Shown: positions 42,209-51,817, counted from the stretch's first letter. The stretch is 64,000 nucleotides of DNA from Haloactinospora alba (GCF_006717075.1 NZ_VFQC01000001.1:3767501-3831500); one strand, 5' to 3'. Program-made: numbers and translations. Notes: generated from the sequence alone by a model not told the origin.

Positions 42209-43017
42209 CTGTACTCCTCATATGCCTTCTCAACCAGAATCCGTGATTGGTCGGGAGGAAGCGCGACACCTCTGAGATGTCCTAACAGGCCAAGGTGTGT
42301 ATCCACGATCTTAGGATCAGCAGAGACGCTTCCGGTTGAGCGGGCCTCCTGGTACACGATCGTCCCAATCCCAGGAACTTTCAGCAGGTGGAAGCCACCA
42401 TCCAAGCCAGGGTGGTCCCACGTGCGGCTAGGAACCACCAGTATCTCCGTTCGGGGCCATGCGGAGACTTCCCGTAGGTGCCCCAGTTGTCCCCTCATAG
42501 CTTCAGGGCTGCCAAGGCGGCGGTACAGCACGGTCTCGTCAACCACTGCGAGGAAAAAGGGCGGACGTTCGTGGTGTAGGACCTCTTGCCTCTCAACACG
42601 GGCACGCGCCTTGGCTTGTACTCGCTCATCGGCGGCGACTCGGTCGCCAGCTCGGATGACAGCTTGCGCATAGGGCTCGGTCTGGAGCATTCCTGGTATG
42701 ACCAGGGGATTGTAGTCCTGGATCTCAGTCGCCTGGCGCTCCATTTCGGGAACTTGTTTGTACCACTCGGGGGGAATGTATTCCTCGTGCTGCGTCTCCC
42801 ACGTGGCTACCAAGCGTCCACGAGCGGTAAGGATATGGTCGATTCGTTCGACTTGGTCCTTTTTGGTGTGCGCTCGCCCCCGCTCGATGTCACTGAGAGC
42901 TGATTGCGATACCGGAATCCGGTCAGCCAGCGCTTGCTGCGAATATCCTGCGTAGCGCCGCAACCGTCGAACCTCTGCTCCGACCTTCCGCGCTACCCCA
43001 TCGTTCTCTACCACCAT
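42205..43017 (-). CDS. XRE-DUF5753 regulator paired with DUF397
   Basis: This 270-aa protein has an N-terminal helix-turn-helix (Y-S-Q-Q-A-L-A-D-R-I-P-V-S-Q-S-A-L-S-D-I-E-R-G) and DUF5753 (E-R-Q-A-T-E-I-Q-D-Y-N-P-L-V-I-P-G-M-L-Q-T at about residue 90). It forms an operon with the DUF397 gene. The 196-base gap upstream is A/T-rich near the start and holds its promoter. It is the second such regulator in the window; the one in the AICE lacks a DUF397 partner. Confidence 0.9.
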   Translation of the reverse strand: MVVENDGVARKVGAEVRRLRRYAGYSQQALADRIPVSQSALSDIERGRAHTKKDQVERIDHILTARGRLVATWETQHEEYIPPEWYKQVPEMERQATEIQDYNPLVIPGMLQTEPYAQAVIRAGDRVAADERVQAKARARVERQEVLHHERPPFFLAVVDETVLYRRLGSPEAMRGQLGHLREVSAWPRTEILVVPSRTWDHPGLDGGFHLLKVPGIGTIVYQEARSTGSVSADPKIVDTHLGLLGHLRGVALPPDQSRILVEKAYEEYS

Positions 43018-43213
43018 ACATATGTTTTACCAAAGAATTACCAAACACAACCATGTCTTATACGAAATAATCGCAGGTTAAACCGATGCATGGTCACCAC
43101 ATCTACATCGATGGGATGGTGAATCCAATCCACGTCACACCTGAGTGACACAAAAGGACCCCCGCGGGAGCCCAAACTCCCCGGGGGTGTGGCCACCGAC
43201 TGAATAGGAGTCG

Positions 43214-43690
43214 ATGACGGTGCTCCAGTTTATTCGCACCCTCGCGTCCCTGTGGACGCTGCTCGCGGTACTGACCGTTGCCCTATTCCCACCCCAGCGC
43301 CCCCGGGATCGCCACGAACAACCACGTCCGCGCACCGCACCGCCGCCCCCGCACCGGCGCAGCGCCACGGCGCGTCGGTTCACCGTGCCGCCGCCGACAG
43401 CTGTGGAAGCACTGCCAGAGCCGGTCACCGGCCGACTTCCCGAACCCGAGCTGCTCGATCCCGAGGAGCACAGCCCCGTGCGGCCCTACGTGACCCAGCA
43501 CGAACACCACCGGCAGGAACAGGAGGAAGGACGGCGCTGCCCGGCCTGTGGTGCCACTGTCTCCGCGCCGGAACCTCACGTCTCACCGACGTACGGCGAT
43601 GGGATCGACGATGTCCGCGCGGAACTGTCCCCGCTGGTGCGCCAGTGGCTGGCCCAGCGCGAGGAGAACATGACGGGGGTGGGCCAGTGA
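43214..43690 (+). CDS. Small membrane-anchored protein, unknown
   Basis: This 158-aa protein has one N-terminal hydrophobic helix (about 5-25), a Pro/Arg-rich linker, and a C-P-A-C zinc-type pair near residue 115. ATG 43214 has AGGAG upstream. The stop overlaps GTG of the next gene. A GC-rich imperfect hairpin at about 43160-43192 precedes it. No family is recognised. The module 43214-44132 looks like accessory DNA of phage or element origin. Confidence 0.65.
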   Translation: MTVLQFIRTLASLWTLLAVLTVALFPPQRPRDRHEQPRPRTAPPPPHRRSATARRFTVPPPTAVEALPEPVTGRLPEPELLDPEEHSPVRPYVTQHEHHRQEQEEGRRCPACGATVSAPEPHVSPTYGDGIDDVRAELSPLVRQWLAQREENMTGVGQ

Positions 43691-43905
43691 GTAGTGACGG
43701 CACCTGGCTGCGTCCCCGCCTGCTGCGTCCGGGTGATGTGGCCGAGGCCTTCGGCGTGACCACCTCCACCGTCAACACCTGGGTACGCGAGGGCCACCTG
43801 ACCCCGGTCCTGGTCACCCCGGGCGGGCACCGCCGGTTCCTCCCGGACGATGTCCACACCCTGATGGCCACCATCCACCACCAGGACGGGGGTGAGCAGG
43901 CGTGA
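43687..43905 (+). CDS. BldC/excisionase-like MerR-type HTH protein
   Basis: This 72-aa protein has R-P-G-D-V-A-E-A-F-G-V-T-T-S-T-V-N-T-W-V-R-E-G-H-L and T-P-G-G-H-R-R-F, the winged HTH of BldC-type proteins and Xis factors. It starts at GTG 43687, overlapping the previous stop, and its own stop overlaps the next gene. It may be a small developmental-type regulator or a leftover excisionase; no integrase is nearby. Confidence 0.8.
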   Translation: MSSDGTWLRPRLLRPGDVAEAFGVTTSTVNTWVREGHLTPVLVTPGGHRRFLPDDVHTLMATIHHQDGGEQA

Positions 43906-44132
43906 ACCTCACCCCACAGGAACGCCGCGAACTGCGCGACCTGGTTGAGCAGCTCGTCCAGGCCACCGAGGACCACGCGTTCTGGCTCAACCGGGTACGC
44001 GAGCTCAGCATCGAGCTGCACCACCGGTTGGACGCCCTGCTCGGGACCAGCGGCGCCGAGGACGGGGACACGGACGAGGCAGCCGTCCCACACCAGCGCG
44101 ACACCGAGGGAGGCGTCCCATGGCAACCATGA
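43902..44132 (+). CDS. Small helical protein, unknown
   Basis: This 76-aa protein has an amphipathic N-terminal half (R-R-E-L-R-D-L-V-E-Q-L-V-Q-A-T-E-D) and an acidic, disordered C-terminus. It starts at GTG 43902, overlapping the HTH gene. A coiled coil is likely over residues 5-48. Its function is unknown, and coupling suggests it works with the HTH protein. Confidence 0.6.
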   Translation: MNLTPQERRELRDLVEQLVQATEDHAFWLNRVRELSIELHHRLDALLGTSGAEDGDTDEAAVPHQRDTEGGVPWQP

Positions 44133-44235
44133 GGCCCCGCGACAGAACGCGGTGACGTGACGTAGGGCCTGCCACGGGCCCGGACCACAGGTACAGGGCC
44201 ACTGCCCGGACGCGCCAGGCCCAGGCGCACAGAGG

Positions 44236-44267
44236 GGGGCGTGTGCGGTGGGGACCGCGCACGCCCC
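44236..44267 (+). terminator. Stem-loop after the three-gene module
   Basis: GGGGCGTGTGCGGT (44236-44249) pairs with ACCGCGCACGCCCC (44254-44267) with one wobble. It lies about 100 bases past the module's last stop and 97 bases before the HAD gene. Confidence 0.75.
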
Positions 44268-44363
44268 TCACCTCGGGCGCTCTCCTCCGGGGTCCGGCCC
44301 CAAAAGGCACCCGAGAAAAAACACGATGAGCGGATCACCCCCGATGTGCTAGACAACGGCCAT

Positions 44364-45002
44364 GTGAGTTACTTACACGTGTTCGACATGGACGGCACCC
44401 TCATCACCGGCACCAGCGCGAACCTGGAGATCGCGCGCGCCTGCGGCACCGAGCCCGAGCTGTTGGAACTGGAACGCCGGTTCTCCGCGGGGGAGATCGA
44501 CACCCGGGAGTTCTCCCTCACCCTCTACGGCATCTGGAGCGACCTCACCCGTGAGCACGTGGACCGGGCGTTCGCCAAGTCCCCGTTCATCGCGGGCATC
44601 AACGACGTGTGCGCCGACATCCGCGCGCGTGGGGAGCGCTCCCTGGTGATCACGATGTCCTCGGACTTCTACGCCCGGCGGCTGCGCGAGTTCGGCTTCG
44701 ACGAGGTGATGGCCTCCGGCTACCCCGAACCGCCGTTCGCCGGACCGCCGGTGGCGGAGGACATCCTCACGCCGGCGGACAAGGTGCGTATCGTCGAGGA
44801 GGTACGCGACCGCGAGGGCATCCCGCTGCCGCGGTGCGTGGCCTACGGGGACTCCCGATCGGACGGGCCGCTGTTCCAGCACCTCCACCACAGTGTGGCG
44901 GTCAACGCCGACCACCACCTCTCCCCGCTCGCCCGGGCCGAGTACCGGGGCGGGGACCTGCTGGAGGCCTACCGCCAGGCCCGGCTGCTCCTCGCCGCCT
45001 GA
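44364..45002 (+). CDS. HAD-family (IB) phosphatase
   Basis: This 212-aa protein has the nucleophile motif F-D-M-D-G-T-L near residue 7, T-M-S-S-D-F as motif II and G-D-S-R-S-D-G-P-L-F as motif IV. It resembles phosphoserine phosphatase-like HAD-IB enzymes. The start GTG 44364 is chosen because the fold begins S-Y-L-H-V-F-D-M-D; no clear Shine-Dalgarno is seen. Substrate unknown. Confidence 0.85.
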   Translation: MSYLHVFDMDGTLITGTSANLEIARACGTEPELLELERRFSAGEIDTREFSLTLYGIWSDLTREHVDRAFAKSPFIAGINDVCADIRARGERSLVITMSSDFYARRLREFGFDEVMASGYPEPPFAGPPVAEDILTPADKVRIVEEVRDREGIPLPRCVAYGDSRSDGPLFQHLHHSVAVNADHHLSPLARAEYRGGDLLEAYRQARLLLAA

Positions 45003-45060
45003 TCCCGGAAACGCCACGGGGGGAGGCCCGTTCAAGGCCGAACCGGCGGCAGCGGGCCTC

Positions 45061-45615
45061 TCACCCGTCCAGCATCCGGTCGTACTCGTCCTCCGCGAGT
45101 CCCAGGTCCACCCGGATGCGGAAGCGTGCCCGCAGCAGTTCCAGCAGCAGATCGTGCACGTAGGGCGACACGTCCTGGTGGCGGAAGCGCCGGACCCCGA
45201 GCGTCGCCCACGTGTGCGCGCCCTGCAGGTCGTCGTGCGCCTGCAGGCTCTCGGTGATGTGGATGACCGTGGGCAGGTTGCGCGGGCCCTCGGCGCGTAA
45301 CCGTTCCAACTGCGCGTACGCCGCGTCGACGCGGTCGAGTTCGAACAGCGCCCCGGCCTGCAACGCGCGGGCGTCGATGACGGTGGGGCCGCCGTCGTCG
45401 ATGGCCCGCTGGTAGGCGGCCGAGGCGCGCTCATGCTCCTGGGCCATCTCCCACTGCTCTCCAGCGCGAACGAGGAGTTCGGCCCGGGAGACCTCGCTGT
45501 TGGCCGCGACCCGGTTGGCCAGGTCCAGCAGCTCCAACGCGACCGTGACGTGGTCGCCGGACTGCACCGCCCGGAACTCCAACCGGTCGAGGTCGGCTGT
45601 TGTAACGCGGGTCAC
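45061..45615 (-). CDS. TPR-like helical-repeat protein
   Basis: This 184-aa protein has repeats of paired helices (A-L-E-L-L-D-L-A-N-R-V-A, A-G-E-Q-W-E-M-A-Q-E-H-E-R-A-S-A-A-Y, A-G-A-L-F-E-L-D-R-V-D-A-A-Y). GTG 45615 is preferred for its GGAGGA six bases upstream; a longer frame to 45645 lacks one. It probably mediates protein contacts. Function unknown; it lies 36 bases downstream of the NYN gene on the same strand and may be cotranscribed with it. Confidence 0.75.
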   Translation of the reverse strand: MTRVTTADLDRLEFRAVQSGDHVTVALELLDLANRVAANSEVSRAELLVRAGEQWEMAQEHERASAAYQRAIDDGGPTVIDARALQAGALFELDRVDAAYAQLERLRAEGPRNLPTVIHITESLQAHDDLQGAHTWATLGVRRFRHQDVSPYVHDLLLELLRARFRIRVDLGLAEDEYDRMLDG

Positions 45616-45651
45616 TGCCGTCCTCCCTCGCTCGCTGCGTGGCACTGACAG

Positions 45652-47511
45652 TCAGTCCCGAGCACGTTCCAACGCGCCCCAGAATCCCTGACGCAGCGCC
45701 TCGCGTACTTCGTTGCGCAACAGGTAATCGATTGGCAACACCGATCCTTGCAGCAACCGGGCTTCAAGGTCGGATGGCATGCGTGGCTTGCGGACCAGTA
45801 CCGCCTCGAGCCACAGCGCCGGCGCGTCACGCGCGATCGACTCGGCGAAGTCGTTGCCCTCCCTGTGGGCGACGTGCACCGCGTCGTCGAGCGTCCGCGC
45901 CGACGAGCCTCCCGGCTGGGCGTGGCTCACACGCGGCGTCGGGTTGGTGTAGGGACCATGCTGGACCTGTCGGTCCGAGGGGTGGGGGCCAGTACCGGCC
46001 CCTGCGTCCGGTTGGTTCGCAGGGGGGCTGCCGAAGCCGGTCTCAGCTTCCGTACTGGCCCCAATAGTAGGGTTTGGGCCGGTATTACCTCCGTACCCGG
46101 GGTGCCCCCCCGTGTTCGGCCCGTACCGGGGGTCCGGTGGGTGCGGGGACTGCCCCGGCGGCGGTTCCTGGTCGTACTGGCCGCCCCGCATGGACGGGTT
46201 GGCTCCCGTCGGCGAGTGCCCCGGCGGCCCCTGACCCGGTGGCCCCTGCTGCTGCGGCGGTAGCTGCTGGCCGGTGGGTGGCCCCTGGTGAGGGGAGAGC
46301 GGCACCTGCTGCCCGGATGGGGGCTGGTGGTGCTGCGGTTGTCCCTGTTGCGGCGGCATCGGAGGTTGTCCCTGCTGCGGCGGGGGACCCTGTTGCGGTG
46401 GAGGGCCCTGCGGGGGCGGGGACTGTCCCGGCCCCGGTGGTTGCGCCTGCGGCCCCGGGCCGTGCCCCTGCGGGGGAGCGTGGTTGCCCTGGGCCATGCC
46501 GTGCATACTCGGGTTCGGCCCGGTCCCCGGTGGGAAGCCGCCCTCGTGCCCGGACGGGGTGTTCCCGGCCATCGTCGGGTTCCCGCCGGTGTTCGTGGCG
46601 TGCTGGGAGGGGCCGCCACCCGACGGGAAACCGTTGGCGTCAACCCCGCCGGAGGAGTTCCCGGCGCTGTCCACACCACCGTTGGCGTTCGGAGCGAGGT
46701 GGTCACCGCCGCGCTGCTGCGCGATGCTCTGCTGCATCGCGCGCAACTGGTCCATCGCGCTGGCGCCCATGCTCTGCTGGGCGCCACTGTTGGCGAGCAC
46801 CGACTCCAGCCCGTTCGGGGAGGCGGCGGGTTCCACGTGGGAGGAGCCCGGTTGCGCTGTCGCCTGCTGGCGCTCCACCTCGGGACCGCTGTGCGCGACC
46901 CCGTTCGCCATGGGGTTGGTGGTCTCCGCGGCGTTGTCCTCCTCCGGGACACCGCCGGAGAGCAGGTTCACATAGGGGCGCAGGTGCCCCGCTCCGATCT
47001 CGATGAGGTCGTCGCACTCCCGACGCAGGGCACGGGATATCGTCCAGTTGCCCTCAACGGATATGTGGACGACCGTGGCGCGGACACCGAGGTCCTGCAC
47101 GTCCGCGACCACCTGCGCCATGTCCTCGTCCCCGCTGACCAGCACAGCGTCACACAGTGCCCCCGCTCGCGCGAGCGTGGTGAGGTCGCGTTGGACATAG
47201 CTCTCGACCCCCTCCCGCCGGCCCGGACGGATTCGCGCGGCTCGGAACTTGATCCCGGGAATGTCGGCGATACTGTCCTGCTCCTGGGTACGGCGCCCTT
47301 CCGACGTCGCCTCGTACCAGTAGCAGCGCAGCGGCGGCAGTCCGGTGCGGTCGCGCGCCACTTCGTTCAGCAGCCGTGCGAGTCCCGCGTAATCCCATGC
47401 CACGGAATCGCGGTTGCGAGTCCCGTGCACAGCCATTGCGCCGTCGGCGAGGAGGTAGCCGGCGTCAACGAACAGCGCGCAGCGATCCACGCGACACCGC
47501 CCCCTTCCCAT
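45652..47511 (-). CDS. NYN-domain protein with Pro/Gln/Gly-rich linker
   Basis: This 619-aa protein has an N-terminal NYN (PIN-like nuclease) domain at about 8-185 (F-V-D-A-G-Y-L-L with the first Asp, V-L-V-S-G-D-E-D-M with the later acidic residues). A disordered region of about 300 residues follows, dominated by Pro, Gln, Gly, Asn and Met with near-repeats such as P-P-Q-Q-G-P. It ends in a conserved C-terminal helical domain of about 90 residues ([12 protein letters not shown]). NYN domains cut RNA. The low-complexity linker might drive condensation. Start ATG 47511 lies behind a GGGG-rich stretch. Confidence 0.85.
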   Translation of the reverse strand: MGRGRCRVDRCALFVDAGYLLADGAMAVHGTRNRDSVAWDYAGLARLLNEVARDRTGLPPLRCYWYEATSEGRRTQEQDSIADIPGIKFRAARIRPGRREGVESYVQRDLTTLARAGALCDAVLVSGDEDMAQVVADVQDLGVRATVVHISVEGNWTISRALRRECDDLIEIGAGHLRPYVNLLSGGVPEEDNAAETTNPMANGVAHSGPEVERQQATAQPGSSHVEPAASPNGLESVLANSGAQQSMGASAMDQLRAMQQSIAQQRGGDHLAPNANGGVDSAGNSSGGVDANGFPSGGGPSQHATNTGGNPTMAGNTPSGHEGGFPPGTGPNPSMHGMAQGNHAPPQGHGPGPQAQPPGPGQSPPPQGPPPQQGPPPQQGQPPMPPQQGQPQHHQPPSGQQVPLSPHQGPPTGQQLPPQQQGPPGQGPPGHSPTGANPSMRGGQYDQEPPPGQSPHPPDPRYGPNTGGHPGYGGNTGPNPTIGASTEAETGFGSPPANQPDAGAGTGPHPSDRQVQHGPYTNPTPRVSHAQPGGSSARTLDDAVHVAHREGNDFAESIARDAPALWLEAVLVRKPRMPSDLEARLLQGSVLPIDYLLRNEVREALRQGFWGALERARD

Positions 47512-47649
47512 GTTCTGGTCACCCGGGCTGGGGTGGACGCCCGGTCTCTCCAGCGGTCGGCCCCGCAGCCATTAGACGGGGCGGGCCACAGCCTAGCCAA
47601 GTATGTGGCGCTTCGCTCGCCACCTTCGGCACACTGGCCCGGTTGCCGA

Positions 47650-47681
47650 CCCGCTTCCGGGACGGGCGCCCCGGAAGCGGG
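47650..47681 (-). terminator. Stem-loop after the ECF sigma gene
   Basis: CCCGCTTCCGG (47650-47660) and CCGGAAGCGGG (47671-47681) pair perfectly. It lies 22 bases past the sigma gene stop on the minus strand and upstream of the NYN gene. Confidence 0.8.
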
Positions 47682-47702
47682 GTGTGCGCGGTGCACTCAC
47701 CC

Positions 47703-49211
47703 TCAGGGGCCGTTTCCCGGAGAGTTCCCGGCGCCCGGTGGCCCGGACTGCCCCGCCGACGGCGGTCCGTCTCCCGGCGGCGTCCCCGGGCCCGGACCGT
47801 TGCCCGGGGGACCTCCCCCTCCGGGAGGCCCTCCCCCATCCGGCGGGACCCCCCCGGGAGGCCCTCCCCCATCCGGCGGGACCCCCTCGGGAGGTCCTCC
47901 CCCGTCCGGGGGGATCCCCTCCGGCGGACCTGCCGCCTCCGGTGGGACGCCGTCCGGAGGTCCCGGCGGCACACCGTCCGGCGGCCCCGGGGGAATACCC
48001 TCCGGCTGTCCCACGTCCGGCGGCACGCCCTCCGGCGGGGGGAACTCCGGCTGGGGTTCCTCGGGGGGAGCCTCCTCCGGAGGCGGCTCCTCGGGCGGAG
48101 GGTCGTCGGGCGGGGGATCGTCGGCGGGCGGTTCCTCGGGGGGAGGCTCCTCCGGAGGCGGCTCCTCGGGCGGAGGGTCGTCGGCGGGCGGCTCCTCCTC
48201 GGGTTCCTCGGGCTCCTCTTCCTCGGGCTCCTCCGGTTCCTGGTTCTGCTGCGGCGCCGCGGCCGGCGGTTCGGCCTCGGGTTCGGAAGCGGGCGGCTCG
48301 GAGTTTCCCACCAGGGCGAACGCCGAGGCCGCTGCTGCCGCCGCCACCGCTGCCCCGCCGACGGCGGCCTGCTGCTGACTCTTGGGCATCTGCCCCCACC
48401 AGCCGCCGGCCAGTACCCCCGACGGCAGGGACGCCAGGTAGCCGGCGGCGGCCGGACCCGCGATGAGCGGCAGGATGGTCCCGCGCAGGCCGACGTTGAC
48501 GTCCGCCAGTTCCGCGTACACTTCCCGGCACTCCGCGCAGCCGTCGAGGTGCCGGTCGACCGAGGCGGTGTCGCGTTTGGCCAGACCGCCCCGGACGTAG
48601 GAACCCAGCAGCTCCACGACGGGACGGCACCCCTCGGCCGGCGCCCCGCCCGCGAGGTGCATCTGCAGGTAGGCCTGACGCAGTCCCTCCCGGGCGCGGT
48701 ACGCGAGCGCCGCCACCCCGTTCGCGCTCATGCCCAGCAACGGCGCCGCCGTCGCCGGTTTCACCCCCTCGATCTCGGTGTGCCACAGCACCGACTGCCA
48801 CCGGTCCGGCAGGGAGAGGAAGGCGCGGGCGATCAGGGACCGCTCCAACCCCTCCAGCGCCGGGTCGGTGAACGGCTCCCCCGAGTCGAACTTCTCCATG
48901 TCGTCGGTGACGACCTGGCGCTTCTCCCCCCGGAAACGGTCGTAGACCACGTGCCGCAGCGCGGTGAGCAGGTAGGGCCGGAACCCGTCCGTCGGCCCCC
49001 CGCCGCGCTGCACCACCCCGAGGACGCGCGTGAACGTCTCGGCCACGACGTCCTCCACCTCGGCCTCACCGCGCACCAGTTGGCGGGCGAGGCCGCGGGC
49101 GGCGTCGGCGTGCCGTTCGTACAGGGTGGCGTAGGCGCCGCTGTCTCCCTCCCGGACGGCTGTGATGAGCTCGTCATCCCCAGCGAGCAGTTCCGTGTCA
49201 CTGTCCGCCAT
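47703..49211 (-). CDS. ECF sigma factor fused to zinc-finger, membrane and Pro-rich domains
   Basis: This 502-aa protein has sigma region 2 at about 15-85 ([13 protein letters not shown]) and region 4 at about 130-185 ([10 protein letters not shown]). A zinc-binding anti-sigma-like motif H-L-D-G-C-A-E-C sits near 228-235, then two hydrophobic stretches (about 248-270 and 285-305). The tail of about 190 residues is of Pro, Glu, Asp and Gly in short repeats. ECF groups with C-terminal anti-sigma and membrane parts are known in actinomycetes. Here the sigma factor would be tethered to the membrane, with the tail outside or in the wall. Confidence 0.85.
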   Translation of the reverse strand: MADSDTELLAGDDELITAVREGDSGAYATLYERHADAARGLARQLVRGEAEVEDVVAETFTRVLGVVQRGGGPTDGFRPYLLTALRHVVYDRFRGEKRQVVTDDMEKFDSGEPFTDPALEGLERSLIARAFLSLPDRWQSVLWHTEIEGVKPATAAPLLGMSANGVAALAYRAREGLRQAYLQMHLAGGAPAEGCRPVVELLGSYVRGGLAKRDTASVDRHLDGCAECREVYAELADVNVGLRGTILPLIAGPAAAGYLASLPSGVLAGGWWGQMPKSQQQAAVGGAAVAAAAAASAFALVGNSEPPASEPEAEPPAAAPQQNQEPEEPEEEEPEEPEEEPPADDPPPEEPPPEEPPPEEPPADDPPPDDPPPEEPPPEEAPPEEPQPEFPPPEGVPPDVGQPEGIPPGPPDGVPPGPPDGVPPEAAGPPEGIPPDGGGPPEGVPPDGGGPPGGVPPDGGGPPGGGGPPGNGPGPGTPPGDGPPSAGQSGPPGAGNSPGNGP

Positions 49212-49436
49212 GTAGTGCCTTCCCGACGGTTCCCGGACCCTCCTCCCCGCGGCGACCGCCGCCCCGGAGACATCGTCGCGAAAAAATATCTCGTATTCGC
49301 GTCATAACCGCCACCGATCCGCGTGATTAGGGGTGAGGACGGTTCGGGCGAGCCCGCAACATACGGGGGCGCGGGCACGCCCGAACCGTTGGCGGACGTC
49401 GATCACGGGAACGGTTCGTTCATGGGGGGATCCGAC

Positions 49437-50183
49437 ATGGACCGTCGGAGGTTGGCCGGCGTAACCCCGGGAGAGACCGGGCGCCGGCTGCGCGTGCTGT
49501 GGTGCCACCACAGCCGGCGGCAGGGCTGGGGACCACTGGACGGCTGGTGGACACCGGCCGTGGACGCGGTGTGCACGGCGGCGGCCGTGGGAGGGGACAT
49601 GGCCGAGGGGTGCGAGCGCTTCGGCCAGGCCCGGGCTCGTTCCGGGGTGTCCCTCGGCGCCACGCTGGACGACTTCGCCGCGCTGGCCAACGTCCTGGGC
49701 TGGAACGCGCCGCCGACCGAACTGGTGAAGGCACTGGCCGAGGGGTGGGTCGACGGCGGGAGCACTCCGGACTACTGCCAGGACCCGCTCACGGGGCTGG
49801 CGACCGCCACCTACCTGCGGACCAGGTTGAGCGAGCTCTACCGTTCGACCGTCGCCCGGCCGCCCTCCGCCATGGCGCACCGGCTGCTCCTGATCACCCT
49901 GGACCCGACCATCGACCCGTGGCGCCGCACGGCGCGGCTGATCGTGCTCGGGCACGAACTGCGCCGGTTCTTCACCCAGGGTGAGTCGCTCGCGTTGATC
50001 AGCCGCCACCGGATCGCCGCGCTCGTACCGGAGACGGCCGACCCCCACGGGCAGGCGCGGCTGCTGCGCGACGACGTGTGCGACTTCCACGGAGCCGACG
50101 TGTGGACCGTACCGCTTCCCGACGGCTACCAGGAGGCCCTCGTGTTCCTCGAGGAACCGCAAACGCCCGGTGGTCCGGGCTGA
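49437..50183 (+). CDS. Degenerate GGDEF-like protein
   Basis: This 248-aa protein has D-P-L-T-G-L-A-T-A-T-Y-L-R-T-R-L near residue 112, the usual opening of a GGDEF domain. At the place of the signature it reads S-L-A-L-I-S-R-H-R-I-A-A-L-V-P, so the GG[D/E]EF motif is lost. It should not make cyclic di-GMP and may bind a nucleotide or act as a scaffold. ATG 49437 is chosen for GGGGGGA at 49424-49430; upstream ATGs at 49422 and 49323 are in frame. It is divergent from the ECF sigma gene. Confidence 0.65.
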   Translation: MDRRRLAGVTPGETGRRLRVLWCHHSRRQGWGPLDGWWTPAVDAVCTAAAVGGDMAEGCERFGQARARSGVSLGATLDDFAALANVLGWNAPPTELVKALAEGWVDGGSTPDYCQDPLTGLATATYLRTRLSELYRSTVARPPSAMAHRLLLITLDPTIDPWRRTARLIVLGHELRRFFTQGESLALISRHRIAALVPETADPHGQARLLRDDVCDFHGADVWTVPLPDGYQEALVFLEEPQTPGGPG

Positions 50184-50198
50184 CAGGCCATTTCCAAC

Positions 50199-50251
50199 GC
50201 CGCCGGCACCGCGTAACCCCGGATGAGGGGCCAGGGTGCGGTGCCGGCGGC
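50199..50251 (+). terminator. Stem-loop after the GGDEF-like gene
   Basis: GCCGCCGGCACCGC (50199-50212) and GCGGTGCCGGCGGC (50238-50251) are perfect complements 16 bases after the stop. Confidence 0.85.
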
Positions 50252-50746
50252 CCCGCCGACCCGGCTGTTCGCATGAGGGGGCGAACGCGGGGTCGGCGCG
50301 CCGGGGCCTAGCCCCGGCGGTGGGGACCGCCAGGCGGACCGCGCGGCCTTCTGGCCCGAGGCAGGGGCGGCCGCAGCTCCGCCGGCGGTCGGGGGCGCGT
50401 CCCGCTTGGGGAGGCGGACGCGCCCCTCACTCACCCACCGGAACCACCAGACTTTGGTCCGTTTGGACACTTATGCCCCGTTTCGGCACGGAATGCTGCG
50501 AAAACTCCGGAACTCTCCGGTTCCTCGGGGAGTGTTGAGCGGCGCGAACGGCCGGACCTAGGTTCTGGTTGACGGGCGCTGTTCGTGACGAGCGGCAGTA
50601 CAGGCGTCCGCCGGACAGGACCCAGCTTCGCCGGACGACCCCGCACTCAGCGGAGGCGCACGTGCCCATCGCGGTGAGGACGCACCGCGGCGGCCCGGCG
50701 GCAGGCACCGCGCTGTCGCACGCCTCGTTCCTCAGGAAGGACGACC
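50252..50746. other. Gene-free stretch with a second stem-loop
   Basis: GGGGCGCGTCC (50392-50402) and GGACGCGCCCC (50416-50426) form another strong hairpin. No supported gene lies between this and the first hairpin, although two terminators so close suggest a lost small transcript. The last 250 bases hold the promoter region of the next gene, with an AGGAAGG Shine-Dalgarno. Confidence 0.55.
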
Positions 50747-51181
50747 ATGGCTATCGCCGCACTGATCACCTGGCTGGTCACCGCTGTCGGTGGTTTTCTC
50801 ATGCTCAGCATCTGGGTGGCGCACGGCGGTGCGCGCGCCGACGCACCGGGGACGAGCCACCTACCGCCCGCCCTCGTGTTCGGCCACCTCGGTGTCGCCG
50901 TCGTGGGCCTCGTCCTGTGGATCAGCTACGTCCTCACCGACAACCACGCCGTCGCCTGGATCGCGTTCGCGCTGCTGCTCGTGGTGGCCGCGCTCGGTTT
51001 CGTCATGCTGGCGCGGTGGTGGAACACCCCCGCGGCCTCCGGGACGGCTTCCGGAAACGGGGAGGAGAGCGGCGCCGGACGCGCGGCGGAGAGCCACTTC
51101 CCGGTGGCGATCATCGCTGGACACGGCGTGTTCGCGGCGGCCACGCTCCTGTTCTCGTTCCTGGCCGCGCTCGGGCTCTGA
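50747..51181 (+). CDS. Small integral membrane protein, unknown
   Basis: This 144-aa protein has four hydrophobic helices (about 4-26, 42-62, 67-89, 120-143) with a short Gly/Ser/Glu-rich loop before the last. AGGAAGG lies 7 bases before ATG 50747. No motif beyond H-x-G patterns is seen. Its neighbours give no clue. Confidence 0.75.
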   Translation: MAIAALITWLVTAVGGFLMLSIWVAHGGARADAPGTSHLPPALVFGHLGVAVVGLVLWISYVLTDNHAVAWIAFALLLVVAALGFVMLARWWNTPAASGTASGNGEESGAGRAAESHFPVAIIAGHGVFAAATLLFSFLAALGL

Positions 51182-51220
51182 CCGGCTCCGGGGCCGGACC
51201 CGAACCACGGCGGTCCCCGT

Positions 51221-51817
51221 TCACAGCCCGGCTGCGAGTTCCTCCAGCTCACGGGCCAGCACGGCGGGATCGCTCCCGTCCGCGCCCTCGGACACCGACC
51301 AGCCGCGCAACCGCGCCAACCGGGCGCAGGGCGTGGAGGACGGGACGGTGGCGAGGTAGCCGCACGGGGCGTCCGGCCAGTCCTGGACCATCGGCAGCGG
51401 GTCGGTGAAGAACTCGCGCGGCCGGGGGCGCTCGGCACCGGACCGGTCGTCACCGTCGGGATCCTGGGCGGCGAGCAGCTCCTCACGGGTGGGGGTACCC
51501 GGCTGCGGCAGCAGCGCGTCCACCAGCAGGTACCCGGACACGTGCCGGTGGGCCGCGCGTTGCGCCGCGCCGACGTGCGGCACCAGCGGCCCCGCGGCGC
51601 CGTCGGCGACCAACACCAGTGGAGGCTCCGGTGCCGCGTTGGCGATCTCCAGCGAGGCGCGGGCGACGTAGCGGGCGGCGTACGGCGGCTGGTCGTCGTC
51701 GGTGACCTCGGCGCGCAGGGCGCGCCCGCCGCGCCGGCGCAGCTCCTCCGCGACACTCTCCCAGCGCCGCGGCGTGTCCAGCGGGCTGTGCAGCAGGACC
51801 AGGCAGGGCACGGTCAC
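51221..51817 (-). CDS. Alpha/beta-hydrolase-like protein
   Basis: This 198-aa protein begins V-P-C-L-V-L-L-H-S-P-L-D-T-P-R-R-W-E-S-V-A and has L-V-L-V-A-D-G-A-A-G-P-L, in the place of a nucleophile elbow but with Asp-Gly-Ala instead of G-x-S-x-G. The fold is likely alpha/beta hydrolase without the usual catalytic serine. GTG 51817 overlaps the cutA stop by four bases, so it is the second gene of a cutA operon. Function unknown. Confidence 0.7.
   Translation of the reverse strand: MTVPCLVLLHSPLDTPRRWESVAEELRRRGGRALRAEVTDDDQPPYAARYVARASLEIANAAPEPPLVLVADGAAGPLVPHVGAAQRAAHRHVSGYLLVDALLPQPGTPTREELLAAQDPDGDDRSGAERPRPREFFTDPLPMVQDWPDAPCGYLATVPSSTPCARLARLRGWSVSEGADGSDPAVLARELEELAAGL

Noticed and set aside
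42205-44132. A second integrated element to the right of the lanthipeptide cluster
   Set aside because: A BldC/Xis-like gene and small accessory genes are present, but there is no integrase, tRNA or flanking direct repeat.
46288-48378. Long plus-strand frame ending in Gly/Ser repeats
   Set aside because: Antisense of the Pro/Gln and Pro/Glu regions of the NYN and sigma proteins; the repeats only mirror those codons.
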